Positions 1 through 10,380 of a stretch of DNA of 64,000 nucleotides are shown here, in pieces; the first letter of the stretch is position 1; every line of letters starts with the position of its first letter. The notes beneath the pieces are model-generated. The model was not told the DNA's origin and searched no databases. It saw nothing but the letters and a program-made list of their open reading frames with translations. The position numbers and the translations under genes are program-made. Source of the stretch: Vibrio rarus (GTDB lineage: Bacteria; Pseudomonadota; Gammaproteobacteria; Enterobacterales; Vibrionaceae); contig NZ_AP024900.1 of NCBI RefSeq assembly GCF_024347075.1, positions 2,604,001 through 2,668,000 of the forward strand, read 5' to 3'.

Positions 1-40
1 CAGGTCTCTTTATTAACTGAATTCGATTTGTACGGACACT
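1..40. other. Left edge, no gene assigned
   Basis: The first 40 bases precede dsbD. They could be the tail of an upstream gene cut by the window edge (cutA usually precedes dsbD in this family), but no frame here matches a protein I recognise. Confidence 0.3.
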
Positions 41-1840
41 ATGCGCTCAACCCTAATCTCATTATTGTTATTATGCTTTTCTCACGCCACTTTGGCCGCG
101 TTTAGCAGTCAAACGACGCCTACGCCTCAACCGAACTTTGAGCAAGCAAGCTTTGGTCAACCGGCCTTTAAAACCGTAGAGCAAGCCTTCCCTTTTACGA
201 CTATCCAACAGGATAACCAAGTTCAATTAACGTGGCAGGTTTCTAAAGGCTACTACCTTTATCAGTCTCGATTTGATGTGCAAGCTCAAAATGCCACCTT
301 AGGTAAGTTACAATTAAGAGATGGCACACCGTACAAAGATGAATTTTTTGGCTTAGTGAATATTTACACTGAGCCTGTGACGATAACGGTGCCCATTACA
401 GAATCACACAATAACGCACAACTTACCGTGCAATACCAAGGCTGTGCTAAAGCAGGGTTTTGCTACCCCCCAGAAACTAAGGTCATTTCCTTAGCACCGA
501 GCAGTGCCACAACCACCAGCACCGCACTTACCATACCCCCTACCGAAACATCCAAGAGCGCCTCCATTGACGCTCTACCTAAAAACGACAGTGATATGGC
601 GGCGCTACTTAGTGACTCTATTTGGACGCCATTAATCTTTTTATTACTCGGTATCGGCCTAGCCTTTACACCCTGTGTATTGCCTATGTACCCCATTTTA
701 ACCAGCATAGTTTTAGGTAATGGCAAACAGTCTTCGGCTCGCGCCCTATCATTGTCTTTTATTTATGTGCAAGGTATGGCGTTAACATACACCCTACTAG
801 GACTAGTGGTGGCCTCTGCTGGAATGCAATTTCAGGCGGCACTGCAGCATCCTGCGGTGCTCATCACCATTAGTGTCCTGTTTGTCTTACTGTCGCTATC
901 CATGTTTGGCCTATATAACTTACAACTTCCTAGTAGCGTGCAAACTAAGCTCAGCGAAATAAGCAATCAGCAAAAAGGTGGGCGCTGGTTGGGGGCTTTT
1001 GTTATGGGCATTATATCTGGATTAGTGTGCTCTCCTTGTACTACTGCCCCTCTATCTGGAGCCTTGCTGTATGTGGCTCAAACCGGCGATATCTTAACGG
1101 GCGCCATCACTCTATATGCATTAGCTCTAGGGATGGGCATACCACTCATCATACTGGCTGTTTTTGGTAATCGCTTCTTACCCAAAGCTGGATTATGGAT
1201 GGATAAAGTCAAAATCGTATTCGGTTTTGTATTACTGGCAGCTCCGCTATTTTTCTTGGAAAGAATCATCAATGAGCAATGGGTGTTAGCTCTGTGGTCT
1301 CTTTTAGGGATCTCGTTTTTTGCTTGGCTCTATCATGCAAAAAATCAATTACCTTTTGGCAGTTGGAAACAAAGCCTTATTGGCGTCATTGCGGTATTAG
1401 GTTTAATTGGTTCAGCACAACCTATATGGAATAAATTACTCGGCTTAGATAGCCATATTGCGCCAGTTACATCTGAAATTTCCTTTACCCGAGTCAGCAC
1501 AGTTGCTGAATTGCAACAGCAACTAGATAAAGCCAAGCTCGCAGGAAAACCTGTGATGCTCGACTTTTATGCTGACTGGTGTGTGGCCTGCAAGGAGTTT
1601 GAGAAATACACCTTCCATGAGGCGCAAGTAGAGAAAAAACTGACTCAGTTTGTACTACTGCAAGCGGATGTCACTAAAAATCAAATGCAGGACATCAAAC
1701 TCCTTGAACACATGCATGTGCTAGGGTTACCTACCATCGAGTTTTGGGATGCTAACGGGGAACACCAGCCCGCATCTCGACTCACCGGTTTTGTCAAAGC
1801 GGAGCCTTTCTTAAATCACCTGCAGCGCATTAACCCATAA
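41..1840 (+). CDS. dsbD: Thiol:disulfide interchange protein DsbD
   Basis: DsbD carries electrons from cytoplasmic thioredoxin across the inner membrane to periplasmic DsbC, DsbG and CcmG. The 599-residue protein has the full three-part layout: a signal peptide (about 1-20), an N-terminal periplasmic domain with the redox pair Cys135/Cys141 in CAKAGFC, a polytopic membrane domain with the two conserved cysteines in FTPCVLP (Cys212) and [10 protein letters not shown] (Cys333), and a C-terminal thioredoxin-like domain with the CVAC active site (Cys514/Cys517). Length matches the family. The ATG is weakly supported by a GGA upstream, but it gives a proper signal peptide. A strong hairpin terminator follows, so it ends its transcription unit. 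Confidence 0.97.
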   Translation: MRSTLISLLLLCFSHATLAAFSSQTTPTPQPNFEQASFGQPAFKTVEQAFPFTTIQQDNQVQLTWQVSKGYYLYQSRFDVQAQNATLGKLQLRDGTPYKDEFFGLVNIYTEPVTITVPITESHNNAQLTVQYQGCAKAGFCYPPETKVISLAPSSATTTSTALTIPPTETSKSASIDALPKNDSDMAALLSDSIWTPLIFLLLGIGLAFTPCVLPMYPILTSIVLGNGKQSSARALSLSFIYVQGMALTYTLLGLVVASAGMQFQAALQHPAVLITISVLFVLLSLSMFGLYNLQLPSSVQTKLSEISNQQKGGRWLGAFVMGIISGLVCSPCTTAPLSGALLYVAQTGDILTGAITLYALALGMGIPLIILAVFGNRFLPKAGLWMDKVKIVFGFVLLAAPLFFLERIINEQWVLALWSLLGISFFAWLYHAKNQLPFGSWKQSLIGVIAVLGLIGSAQPIWNKLLGLDSHIAPVTSEISFTRVSTVAELQQQLDKAKLAGKPVMLDFYADWCVACKEFEKYTFHEAQVEKKLTQFVLLQADVTKNQMQDIKLLEHMHVLGLPTIEFWDANGEHQPASRLTGFVKAEPFLNHLQRINP

Positions 1841-1849
1841 AACACCCAC

Positions 1850-1880
1850 ATGCCCATTCCTCATTGAATGGGCATTTTTC
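1850..1880 (+). terminator. Rho-independent terminator of dsbD
   Basis: A perfect 10-bp inverted repeat (ATGCCCATTC / GAATGGGCAT) with a 6-base loop runs into five T residues, 10 bases after the dsbD stop. Confidence 0.9.
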
Positions 1881-1980
1881 AATCTGCTCAATAAATATCG
1901 ATATAGCCCAGAGTTTTCACTCCTCAATGTTGTTCATTGCATGAAAAGTATTAATAATCTATTAAATAAACTCTAACAAC

Positions 1981-2631
1981 ATGGATACAAGTGACATGGA
2001 CGCCACCTATACTATTGTTATCGCTGATGATCACCCGTTATTTAGGAATGCTCTATTTCAATCAGTGCATATGGCCATTAGTGGGGCGAACTTACTTGAA
2101 GCCGATTCACTTAACACCTTGCTTGAACTGCTACGCAAACAACAAGACGTTGACCTTATTCTGCTGGATCTGAAAATGCCAGGTGCGAATGGCATGTCAG
2201 GGCTAATGCAGTTACGCAGTGAGTTTCCAGATATTGCCGTTGTTGTCATATCCGCAAGTGAAGATCCTTCGGTAGTCAGCCAAGTAAAAAGCCATGGCGC
2301 TTTTGGTTTTATTCCTAAATCCAGTGATATGCGCAGCCTAATTAATGCCCTAAATCAAGTTCTCAATGGCGATCAATTCTTTCCCGAACATTTAGTGAAA
2401 CACGCCCAACAATACAGTGATATCACAGATAAGCTCGCCTCTCTAACCCCACAACAATATAAAGTATTGGCTATGTTGGCTGATGGTTTGCTCAACAAAC
2501 AAATTGCCTATGAACTGGATGTCTCTGTGGCTACCATAAAAGCGCATATGACCGCTATTTTCCGCAAACTTGGCGTCACCAATCGCACGCAAGCGGTTAT
2601 CTTACTGCAGCAATCCGAAGTGGGATCTTAA
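1981..2631 (+). CDS. crbR: LuxR-type response regulator, probable CrbR acetate-switch regulator
   Basis: The 216-residue protein has a receiver domain (about 10-125) with acidic pair Asp16/Asp17, the phospho-acceptor Asp63 in LILLDLKMPG, and a C-terminal LuxR/FixJ helix-turn-helix (about 150-210) containing LNKQIAYELDVSVATIKAHM. It is a NarL-family transcription factor. It sits two genes before actP and about 3 kb from a sensor kinase with a sodium/solute-symporter input domain (CrbS type). In Vibrio cholerae the CrbS/CrbR pair activates acs and controls acetate uptake, so by context and domain type this is CrbR. No clear Shine-Dalgarno precedes the chosen ATG; a second in-frame ATG lies 15 bases downstream. 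The function is inferred from family and synteny. Confidence 0.85.
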   Translation: MDTSDMDATYTIVIADDHPLFRNALFQSVHMAISGANLLEADSLNTLLELLRKQQDVDLILLDLKMPGANGMSGLMQLRSEFPDIAVVVISASEDPSVVSQVKSHGAFGFIPKSSDMRSLINALNQVLNGDQFFPEHLVKHAQQYSDITDKLASLTPQQYKVLAMLADGLLNKQIAYELDVSVATIKAHMTAIFRKLGVTNRTQAVILLQQSEVGS

Positions 2632-2872
2632 CCGCTGCTTAGGGCAATAATGAGCAAATAATCTCTTTTGCCAATCCAATCCTTATTAGACCTTTGGCTA
2701 ATACCATACAAACCCAAGCTCACACTTTCTCCCACACATATCGTAACCTTCTGATTTAAAAACATTTACAACAAACGTTCATCACGACCAAAGTTGAAAA
2801 GCGTTATTGGAAGCACACTGCTATCGTATGTTTGAAACATTTCATTAACATACTAAGCGTAAGGAGACGGTA

Positions 2873-3136
2873 ATGGCATTTGAAAATGAAGAACGAGCCA
2901 AAGCCTACTGGAGCAAAAATGTGCGACTGATGATCAGCCTATTGGTGATCTGGTTTGTCGCATCATTCGGTTGCGGTATTTTATTTGTAGACGAACTTAA
3001 TCAATTCCAAATTGGTGGATATAAACTCGGCTTCTGGTTTGCACAACAAGGCTCTATCTACTGTTTCTTAGGCATTATTTTCTACTATTCGTGGAAGATG
3101 CGTCAGATTGACCGCGAATTTAACGTAGAAGAATAA
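2873..3136 (+). CDS. DUF485 membrane protein, ActP partner
   Basis: An 87-residue protein with two predicted membrane helices (about 22-45 and 57-80) and a charged N-terminus. DUF485 proteins are encoded directly upstream of actP in many proteobacteria (E. coli YjcH) and are thought to assist acetate transport; the exact role is not settled. A strong ribosome site (AAGGAG) lies 7-9 bases before the ATG. actP starts 12 bases after its stop, so the two form one transcript. Confidence 0.92.
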   Translation: MAFENEERAKAYWSKNVRLMISLLVIWFVASFGCGILFVDELNQFQIGGYKLGFWFAQQGSIYCFLGIIFYYSWKMRQIDREFNVEE

Positions 3137-3148
3137 GGAGCAACAAAG

Positions 3149-4876
3149 ATGGATCTTAAGACGATTACCTACCTTGTTGTAGGGGCCACATTTGTCCTCT
3201 ATATCGGGATTGCGATATGGGCAAGAGCCGGTACAACTAAGGAATTTTATGTTGCAGGTGGAGGGGTTCACCCCATTGCAAATGGCATGGCAACCGCAGC
3301 AGACTGGATGTCGGCGGCTTCGTTTATCTCTATGGCTGGCTTAATTGCCTTCATGGGATACGGTGGCTCTGTTTTCCTTATGGGTTGGACTGGCGGTTAT
3401 GTACTGCTCGCCCTACTGCTTGCTCCATACTTGCGTAAATTTGGCAAGTTCACCGTTCCTGAGTTTGTTGGCGAACGCTTCTACTCTAAAGCTGCCCGAG
3501 TGGTGGCGGTAGCCTGTCTTATCATCGCCTCTGTGACCTATGTTATTGGTCAAATGAAAGGCGTGGGTGTAGCCTTTGGTCGCTTCCTTGAAGTGGACTA
3601 TGCCACAGGACTTGGCGTAGGTATGTGTATTGTCTTCATCTATGCCGTTATGGGTGGCATGAAAGGCATTACCTACACTCAAATAGCTCAATACTGCGTA
3701 CTCATTCTTGCTTACACTATTCCAGCAGTATTTATCTCTTTGCAGCTTACTGGCCACGCTCTGCCACAAATTGGTCTCGGCAGTACCATGACAGGAACCG
3801 ATGTTTATCTACTCGACCGGCTTGACCAAGTGGTGACCGAACTCGGCTTCACCGAATACACAACACATGTACGGGGAGATACCCTCAATATGTTTGTGTA
3901 TACCATGTCCTTGATGATAGGTACTGCAGGTCTACCCCATGTCATTATTCGTTTCTTTACTGTGCCTAAGGTGCGTGATGCGCGAACGTCTGCCGGTTGG
4001 GCGCTAGTGTTCATTGCCATTCTTTACACAACAGCACCTGCTGTAGCGGCAATGGCTCGCTTAAATCTAATGGAAACCGTTAACCTACCGTCCGGTCAAA
4101 ACCTTGTTTACGACGAGCGCCCAGCTTGGTTTAAGAACTGGGAAAAAACGGGCTTGCTAGGGTTTGAAGATAAAAATGCGGATGGAGAAATTCAATACAC
4201 CTCAAGTGCTGAAACCAATGAGCTCAGAGTAGATAGAGATATCATGGTATTAGCCAACCCTGAAATTGCAAAATTGCCTAACTGGGTCATTGCTCTAGTA
4301 GCTGCAGGTGGATTGGCGGCCGCGTTATCCACCGCAGCAGGCCTACTGCTTGCGATATCCTCGGCCATATCGCACGATCTGATAAAAGGGGTGATAAACC
4401 CCAACATATCCGAGAAAAACGAACTGCTCTCCAGTCGGATAGCTATGGCCGTCGCCATTGGGGTTGCGGGGTATCTGGGGCTCAACCCACCAGGCTTTGC
4501 CGCCGGTACAGTGGCTCTGGCATTTGGGCTCGCCGCCTCCTCCATCTTCCCTGCCTTGATGATGGGTATATTTAGCAAAGGCATCAATAAAGAAGGGGCG
4601 ATTGCAGGTATGATCGCAGGTATCAGTATTACTCTGTTCTATGTATTCCAACACAAAGGCATCCTATTTGTTGCCGATTGGAAGTTCCTACAGAGTTGGG
4701 GGAGTAACTGGTTCCTAGGTATTGAACCAAACGCCTTTGGTGCCATTGGAGCTGTGTTCAATTTTGTTGTGGCATTTGCGGTATCAAAAGTAACGGCTGA
4801 AACGCCACAAGAGGTAAAAGACCTTGTTGAGCACGTTCGTGTTCCTGCTGGTGCAGGCTCAGCTCAAGACCATTAA
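3149..4876 (+). CDS. actP: Cation/acetate symporter ActP
   Basis: A 575-residue member of the sodium:solute symporter family with about 13 membrane helices. The N-terminal part contains the family feature FYVAGGGVHPIANGMATAAD, followed by the conserved GLPHVIIRFFTVP stretch in the middle. ActP imports acetate and other short monocarboxylates with a cation. A 75-residue hydrophilic insert around residues 310-375 is normal for this subfamily. It is preceded by an AAGGAG ribosome site, lies in one operon with the DUF485 gene, and is followed by a strong terminator. Together with acs about 8 kb away it would complete uptake and activation of acetate. Confidence 0.96.
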   Translation: MDLKTITYLVVGATFVLYIGIAIWARAGTTKEFYVAGGGVHPIANGMATAADWMSAASFISMAGLIAFMGYGGSVFLMGWTGGYVLLALLLAPYLRKFGKFTVPEFVGERFYSKAARVVAVACLIIASVTYVIGQMKGVGVAFGRFLEVDYATGLGVGMCIVFIYAVMGGMKGITYTQIAQYCVLILAYTIPAVFISLQLTGHALPQIGLGSTMTGTDVYLLDRLDQVVTELGFTEYTTHVRGDTLNMFVYTMSLMIGTAGLPHVIIRFFTVPKVRDARTSAGWALVFIAILYTTAPAVAAMARLNLMETVNLPSGQNLVYDERPAWFKNWEKTGLLGFEDKNADGEIQYTSSAETNELRVDRDIMVLANPEIAKLPNWVIALVAAGGLAAALSTAAGLLLAISSAISHDLIKGVINPNISEKNELLSSRIAMAVAIGVAGYLGLNPPGFAAGTVALAFGLAASSIFPALMMGIFSKGINKEGAIAGMIAGISITLFYVFQHKGILFVADWKFLQSWGSNWFLGIEPNAFGAIGAVFNFVVAFAVSKVTAETPQEVKDLVEHVRVPAGAGSAQDH

Positions 4877-4897
4877 GATTAGTTTAATCTAGTCCAC

Positions 4898-4921
4898 AAA
4901 AGCCCCTGCGGGGGCTTTTTT
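4898..4921 (+). terminator. Rho-independent terminator of DUF485-actP
   Basis: The inverted repeat AAGCCCC / GGGGCTT with a 4-base loop is followed by a T run, 22 bases after the actP stop. Confidence 0.9.
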
Positions 4922-5018
4922 AATCGCCTCACTCAAGTATGGTAACAAGGTGGTGTTTAGGAAAATGACACCTTTAATCAATCACCTCCACTATTTACAT
5001 TGTCGCTAGGATGCAAAA

Positions 5019-5501
5019 ATGTTCAAAAACAAACACTTTATCGTTGCTCTATTAGTTGCACCTATTTTGGCTGTCATTACCTATTTTGGGGTTGATATGG
5101 CGGTAAGTGAAAAACCGCACGCCGCGAAACAAGGTAAAAGCTATAAACTGATCAGTAAATCAAATTGTCGCTATACCAGTGGCTTATGTGATTTTGAAAA
5201 TGGCGAGTTTAAAGTACAGTTCCGCTCAGAAAAGCTCACCTCTGATAGCTTGCAGTTAACCCTGAAATCAAAATTCCCACTGCAAGGGATTAAAGTGGCC
5301 TTAGCTGATGAAGCCGATGCCAACCCAATAGCCATGACCTCCACCAATCAAGATATGCGAAACTGGGCAGTGTCATTACCTGTTACGGATATTAAAAACA
5401 AAAAACTTCGCATCGCAGTTCAAGCTAATGACACTCTGTATTATGGTGAAACAGAGACCACTTTTGTCACCTATGAGACGCTATTCACCGAAGAAAACTA
5501 A
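5019..5501 (+). CDS. Single-pass membrane-anchored hypothetical protein
   Basis: A 160-residue protein with an uncleaved-looking N-terminal membrane segment (about 7-28) and a periplasmic domain rich in beta-type sequence, with a cysteine pair in SNCRYTSGLCDFENG. I do not recognise a named family. A FixH/YtkA-like beta-sandwich role is possible but not shown. It lies between actP and the sensor kinase crbS and ends tail to tail with crbS, the two stop codons overlapping by 4 bases. That position suggests some link to the acetate locus, which is only an inference. Confidence 0.75.
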   Translation: MFKNKHFIVALLVAPILAVITYFGVDMAVSEKPHAAKQGKSYKLISKSNCRYTSGLCDFENGEFKVQFRSEKLTSDSLQLTLKSKFPLQGIKVALADEADANPIAMTSTNQDMRNWAVSLPVTDIKNKKLRIAVQANDTLYYGETETTFVTYETLFTEEN

Positions 5502-8500
5502 TCCGATAATGTATTCAGTAGGGTTCGAAGGCGCAACGGTTTCACCGGCTTGGGTAAAAATTCGAACCCTGCATCGCTCACTTGCTCAATGATATCTGGC
5601 GTTCGATCGGCACTAATAATAACGCCACTAAACTCTCCCCCTATCACTTGACGAAAACGTTGCAATACTTGCAACCCCGTTTTGCCATCGTCTAATCGAT
5701 AATCTGACAAAATAATGTCCGGTTGCCAACCACCTTCCAGTCTCAGCAAGCTCTGCTCTAAATCGGTAGCGAGCTTTACATTGCACCCCCACCGTTGCAG
5801 TAAGTTCTCCATTCCTTGCAAAATAGAGACGTCATCATCAACACATAACACGCATAAATGACTCAAAGGGGCTGGGGCTAATTCACTGGTAATGGCAGGG
5901 GTTATATTTAGTGGGGTTTTATCCGCAAGAGGAACAGTAACAGAAAAGACACTGCCCATACCCGGCCAAGAACGTAAAGAGATATGATGTCCCAGCAACT
6001 GAGCAATACCCTTTGATATCGCCAGGCCCAAGCCTAACCCTTTATCTGAACGTATTTGATTGGTGCGAGTAAACTCTTCAAAGATAAGTTGCTGTTTATC
6101 TTCTTCAACGCCAATGCCATTATCCCAAACTTGTATGGATAACATGCCCCCCTCACGGCGAACCCCGAGCAAGACTTTACCTTGCGGGCTGTATCGAAAG
6201 GCGTTGGTGAGAAAGTTTTGAATAACTCTGCGCAATAACTTGCCATCAGAGCGTACAAAGAGCGATGTGGATACCGTTCTAAAATTAATGCCTTGCTGCT
6301 CAGCAATAACGGCAAATTCGGCATCCAAATTTGACAACATGTCACTCAAAGCAAAGACCTGAACTTGTGTTTCTAGCTTCCCTGATTCTAGGCGTGAGAT
6401 ATCGAGCAAATCACTAATGAGCTCTTCGGCCGCTTCCATAGCACTTTCAATATGACCTGCCACGCGCTGCGTTTCTTTATCTGTCGCCATTTCCGATAAG
6501 GAAGAGGTAAATAAACGGGCGGCATTTAAAGGTTGCATCAAATCATGGCTGACCGCCGCCAAGAAACGCGATTTGGATTGAGACTCTTGCTCTGAGCGCT
6601 GCGTGGCAATAGTTAACTGACGGTTCAACTGCTCAAGCTCGTGCGTGCGTTCTTGTACGCGCTCTTCTAGCGTTACATTCGCATCTTTTAATGCCTGTTC
6701 GGCTTGCCGATACACAGTAATGTCACTAAAACTCATAGCAAAACCACCACTGGGCATAGGGTTACCCTGCACCTCGATCACTCGCCCGTCAGCACGCTGA
6801 CGAGAAGAAGTATGCGTGGTCCCGCGCCTTAAGTGCTCAAGGCGTCGCTGCACATGTATTTCAGGATCGCCCGGCCCGCAAAGCCCTTGCTCAGCATTAT
6901 GCCGAATAATATCAGCAATGGGTCTCCCCACCTGAATAAGCCCTTGAGGAAACTTAAACAGCTCTAAATATCGTTGGTTCCATGCCACCAAACGCAACTG
7001 TTTATCCACTACCGCAATACCTTGCTCAATATGCTCTATAGCACCTTGCAATAGGCTGCGACTAAAGTCATATAATTCAGAGGCTTCATCAACAATCGTC
7101 GCCACCTCATCCAGCTGCATATTTTTGCCTTGCAACGCAGAAGTAAGCACTAACTTTGCCGAAGATGCGCCAAACACACCGGCTAACACTCTCTCTGTAT
7201 GTCGAATCAAGGTTGATGGGGCGTACTGATTTGGCAACAACACTTCATCTTGCTGACTCCAAAATTGATTAAACGCACTGCGCACTCGATGCCTTCCAAC
7301 AAACTTGGATGCAACCAACTCAAGCTCCGCCACCGTCACCCGGCTTTGGTAAAGACTGATATTATCCGACTCAGGAAGGGGGGAACCAATAAAAGCGGCG
7401 GACTGTAAGCGCTCACTAATATTTGGCCGAGTGACCATAGACACCAATACATAACAAACACTATTAGCGGTAATGCTAAGCAGCATTCCCCAGTCTGAAC
7501 TTTTAATCTCTAAGTGTGCCAAAAATTCTGGTGGCGAGATGACCCACAACAACACATTGCTTCCCGCATCCCCTGCCAAAATGCCGGTTTGGCTCATTAA
7601 GGTCACTAACCATAAAATAAAGCCAACCACTAACCCCACATATACGCCATTGCGGTTACCATGACGCCAGTACATTCCGCCAAGCAAGGCTGGGGCAAAT
7701 TGAGTCACAGCAGCAAAAGAGAGAAAGCCAATAGCAGATAAGCTGCCAATACTGTCGAGCACTTGATAGAAAAACCACGCCCCAACAATCAACAGAACAA
7801 TGAGGACCCGACGAATGACTAACAAGCGCCCAGAAAAGTGGCGAAAGTTATGCTGTGATAACTTCATACGGCGCAAAAGCAAAGGCATAACTAAGTCATT
7901 TGACACCATGATAGCCAGAGCTATGGTTGACACTATCACCATGCCACTGGCCGCCGATACCCCACCGATAAAGGCCAGTAGGGCGACGCTTTCCGCCCCT
8001 AGAGCCAGAGGAATACTGATGACATAACTGTCAGCAGGTGTGTTTGGTAATAAACTGGATCCCACCCAGGCTATGGGTAACACAAATAGCCCCATCAAGG
8101 CTAAGTAGCTGGGAAATACACGGCGCGCGGCGTGCAAGTCATGAGCCCGTTCGTTTTCGACCACCATAGTATGAAACTGTCGAGGCAAGCAGAATATGGC
8201 CATCATAGTTAACACGGTATGAATCAATAGGGTGGGAATATTTGGCGGAGAATAGGTTTGCTGAGCAATGTCCCACAGCGCAATATCACCCTTTTTCCAC
8301 ACTAGTGTCACCACAAACAGGCCAACAAATAAGAACGCCACCAGCTTCACAATAGATTCAAAAGCGATGGCCATCATCATCCCGCGATGGTGCTCGGTAT
8401 TATCAATATGACGGGTGCCAAATAAGACGGTAAAGGTCGCAAGAGCGACGACCATTAACCAAGATACTTGGTATTTTTGGCGACTAGACTCCCCTAATAC

Positions 8501-8938
8501 TTCGGGAGCAACAAACTCTATTCCCGTCATTATGCCGCGCATCTGCAAGGCAATGTAAGGCAAGATCCCCACCACTGAAATGACAGTAACAAAAACCGCT
8601 AAACCTTGAGATTTGCCATAGCGTGCGGCAATAAAATCGGCAATAGAATTGATGTGCTCTCGTTTTGCCACTAAGATCATCCGCGCCAAAACACGCCAGA
8701 AAAAGACAAAAACGATAATCGGTGCCAGATAAACAGGCAGAAATGACCAAGGGTTATTAGCGGCTTGGCCTACCGTACCAAAAAAGGTCCAAGAGGTGCA
8801 GTACACGGCAATAGACAAACTGTAGATCCACGGTCGCCAACTCGCTAACCATTGCGGACGTTTATCGCCATACCATGCAATTAAAAACAGTAGAACCAAA
8901 TAAAGTAGCGATGCGGGGACGACCACCCATCCTTGCAT
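5498..8938 (-). CDS. crbS: Hybrid sensor histidine kinase with symporter domain, CrbS type
   Basis: This 1146-residue protein has an unusual build. Residues about 1-500 are a polytopic sodium:solute symporter-like domain, followed by a linker and a PAS domain (about 620-740, with VDKQLRLVAWNQRYLELF), a coiled coil (about 745-780), a HisKA dimerisation domain with the phospho-histidine in AAVSHDLMQPLN, a HATPase domain with DNGIGV and GLGLGLAI boxes, and a C-terminal receiver (about 1020-1146) with acceptor Asp in DIILSDYRLDDG. Proteins of this type (CrbS, CbrA) sense nutrient state and phosphorylate a LuxR-type partner. In V. cholerae CrbS works with CrbR to switch on acs. Its partner here is probably the regulator upstream of actP. 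Confidence 0.93.
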   Translation of the reverse strand: MQGWVVVPASLLYLVLLFLIAWYGDKRPQWLASWRPWIYSLSIAVYCTSWTFFGTVGQAANNPWSFLPVYLAPIIVFVFFWRVLARMILVAKREHINSIADFIAARYGKSQGLAVFVTVISVVGILPYIALQMRGIMTGIEFVAPEVLGESSRQKYQVSWLMVVALATFTVLFGTRHIDNTEHHRGMMMAIAFESIVKLVAFLFVGLFVVTLVWKKGDIALWDIAQQTYSPPNIPTLLIHTVLTMMAIFCLPRQFHTMVVENERAHDLHAARRVFPSYLALMGLFVLPIAWVGSSLLPNTPADSYVISIPLALGAESVALLAFIGGVSAASGMVIVSTIALAIMVSNDLVMPLLLRRMKLSQHNFRHFSGRLLVIRRVLIVLLIVGAWFFYQVLDSIGSLSAIGFLSFAAVTQFAPALLGGMYWRHGNRNGVYVGLVVGFILWLVTLMSQTGILAGDAGSNVLLWVISPPEFLAHLEIKSSDWGMLLSITANSVCYVLVSMVTRPNISERLQSAAFIGSPLPESDNISLYQSRVTVAELELVASKFVGRHRVRSAFNQFWSQQDEVLLPNQYAPSTLIRHTERVLAGVFGASSAKLVLTSALQGKNMQLDEVATIVDEASELYDFSRSLLQGAIEHIEQGIAVVDKQLRLVAWNQRYLELFKFPQGLIQVGRPIADIIRHNAEQGLCGPGDPEIHVQRRLEHLRRGTTHTSSRQRADGRVIEVQGNPMPSGGFAMSFSDITVYRQAEQALKDANVTLEERVQERTHELEQLNRQLTIATQRSEQESQSKSRFLAAVSHDLMQPLNAARLFTSSLSEMATDKETQRVAGHIESAMEAAEELISDLLDISRLESGKLETQVQVFALSDMLSNLDAEFAVIAEQQGINFRTVSTSLFVRSDGKLLRRVIQNFLTNAFRYSPQGKVLLGVRREGGMLSIQVWDNGIGVEEDKQQLIFEEFTRTNQIRSDKGLGLGLAISKGIAQLLGHHISLRSWPGMGSVFSVTVPLADKTPLNITPAITSELAPAPLSHLCVLCVDDDVSILQGMENLLQRWGCNVKLATDLEQSLLRLEGGWQPDIILSDYRLDDGKTGLQVLQRFRQVIGGEFSGVIISADRTPDIIEQVSDAGFEFLPKPVKPLRLRTLLNTLSD

Positions 8939-9028
8939 AAATAACCCTTAACCCATTTTAACAATGTCACAGTGACTGAAATTAGTATAAGACTAGTCAA
9001 AATTCGCTTTATAGCTCAATAAGTTAGA

Positions 9029-10204
9029 TTATTTTTGTGGTTCAATCCCCACTTCTGGACTGTTCTCTGGTTGCGGGTCTAATTTAACCAACATCGCCAC
9101 CACACCCATACAGGCCATTACCCAAAATACATTCACACCCCAACGCTCATAACCCCAGCCACTCACAGCGGTCATGACGGCCATGACAATACCGAGTGGA
9201 ATCGCATTGTATAACGCTTGTAACGCCACCATTTTATTTTGTTCCGAACCTTGGATATAACGAATTGCCGCAATGTGCGCCAAAGCAAAAGTGACACCAT
9301 GCAATAGCTGTATCATAACCAGAGCAGGTAACATTGTGGTTGAAGCCGTTAGCCCCCAACGCACCACGACACCAACCGACGACACCAAAAACAACGAACG
9401 TAAACTCCAATTACCGAACCAGCGACGACTAAAGGCAAAGATACACACTTCAGCTGCAACACCTAAACTCCACAAGTAACCAATAATATCTGCGGTGTAC
9501 CCTGCTTCTTTCCAGTAAATAGTACTAAAGCCATAATAGGCGGCATGGCTACCTTGAATTAAGGCGATCAAACCCAAGAACTTAATCACGGATTTATCCC
9601 CCATTAATTGACTTAACTTGGGCCTAACCGAAATAGTGTCACCTTGTGTGACAGGCATTAAACTCGGGTTGCGCATGGATAACAAAACCGAGAAAGCAAT
9701 CCCCACTAGCGCCGTATATACAATCCAGTCAAGGCCAAAGTGCGCCACCAAAAAGCCCACAACCGTTGAACCCATAATAAAAGCAATCGATCCCCACAGG
9801 CGTGTTCGACCATAGTCGAGCGCTTTTAAGCGAGCATAATGATTAGCCATAGCATCAGATAAAGGAATCGCAGGGCCACAACAGAGGTTAAACAACACCG
9901 TTGCCAGCGCCATCAACCAAAAACTGCCTCCGGTAAAAAGGTGAAAAGCGATGAAGACCAAAGAGGCAATGCTTAATATTCTCAGGGCAGGAAGTAAATG
10001 TTCCACTCGGTGAATACGAGGGGTGATCAGTAAATTCGCCACACACCGAGTCGCTAATGCTACGCCCAACAAATACCCAATATCTGTAGGAGAGATCCCC
10101 TGCCCTTTAAACCATAGAGCCCAAAAAGGAAGATAGACTCCATAGGCAAAAAAGAAGCCCAGAAAATACTGAGAAAGCCATGCGTATGGCGACGGTTTCA
10201 ACAT
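9029..10204 (-). CDS. MFS transporter of the HcaT / 3-phenylpropionate carrier type
   Basis: A 391-residue protein with about 12 hydrophobic helices. The start (YAWLSQYFLGFFFAYGVYLP FWALWF region) and the loop LDYGRTRLWGSIAFIMGS with the conserved RTRLWGS motif are typical of the HcaT/LacY-like branch of the major facilitator family. The substrate is unknown: E. coli HcaT was named for 3-phenylpropionate, but many vibrios keep this gene at the acetate locus without the degradative pathway. It runs on the same strand as crbS, 90 bases upstream of it, and could be co-transcribed. Confidence 0.85.
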   Translation of the reverse strand: MLKPSPYAWLSQYFLGFFFAYGVYLPFWALWFKGQGISPTDIGYLLGVALATRCVANLLITPRIHRVEHLLPALRILSIASLVFIAFHLFTGGSFWLMALATVLFNLCCGPAIPLSDAMANHYARLKALDYGRTRLWGSIAFIMGSTVVGFLVAHFGLDWIVYTALVGIAFSVLLSMRNPSLMPVTQGDTISVRPKLSQLMGDKSVIKFLGLIALIQGSHAAYYGFSTIYWKEAGYTADIIGYLWSLGVAAEVCIFAFSRRWFGNWSLRSLFLVSSVGVVVRWGLTASTTMLPALVMIQLLHGVTFALAHIAAIRYIQGSEQNKMVALQALYNAIPLGIVMAVMTAVSGWGYERWGVNVFWVMACMGVVAMLVKLDPQPENSPEVGIEPQK

Positions 10205-10380
10205 TGGGCAGCCCTAACATTAAGATAATTTGGCTAAGGATTATGAATTGAATTGCAAAGAATAAAAAGGGATAACTGCTATTTCTCCTTTTCCGTATTA
10301 GACCAAAGTCGTCTGGAGCTTATGCGAGGATTTGTCACACTAGTAATGTGTCAAAATATTAGCGAAAAGGAGCTATCTTC

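Noticed and set aside
2810..2835. Sigma-54-like TTGG...TGCT before the DUF485 gene
   Set aside because: The GG-to-GC spacing is 9 bases instead of 10, so it does not fit the -24/-12 rule.
4192..4587. 131-codon minus-strand frame in actP
   Set aside because: Antisense shadow of the membrane helices of actP.
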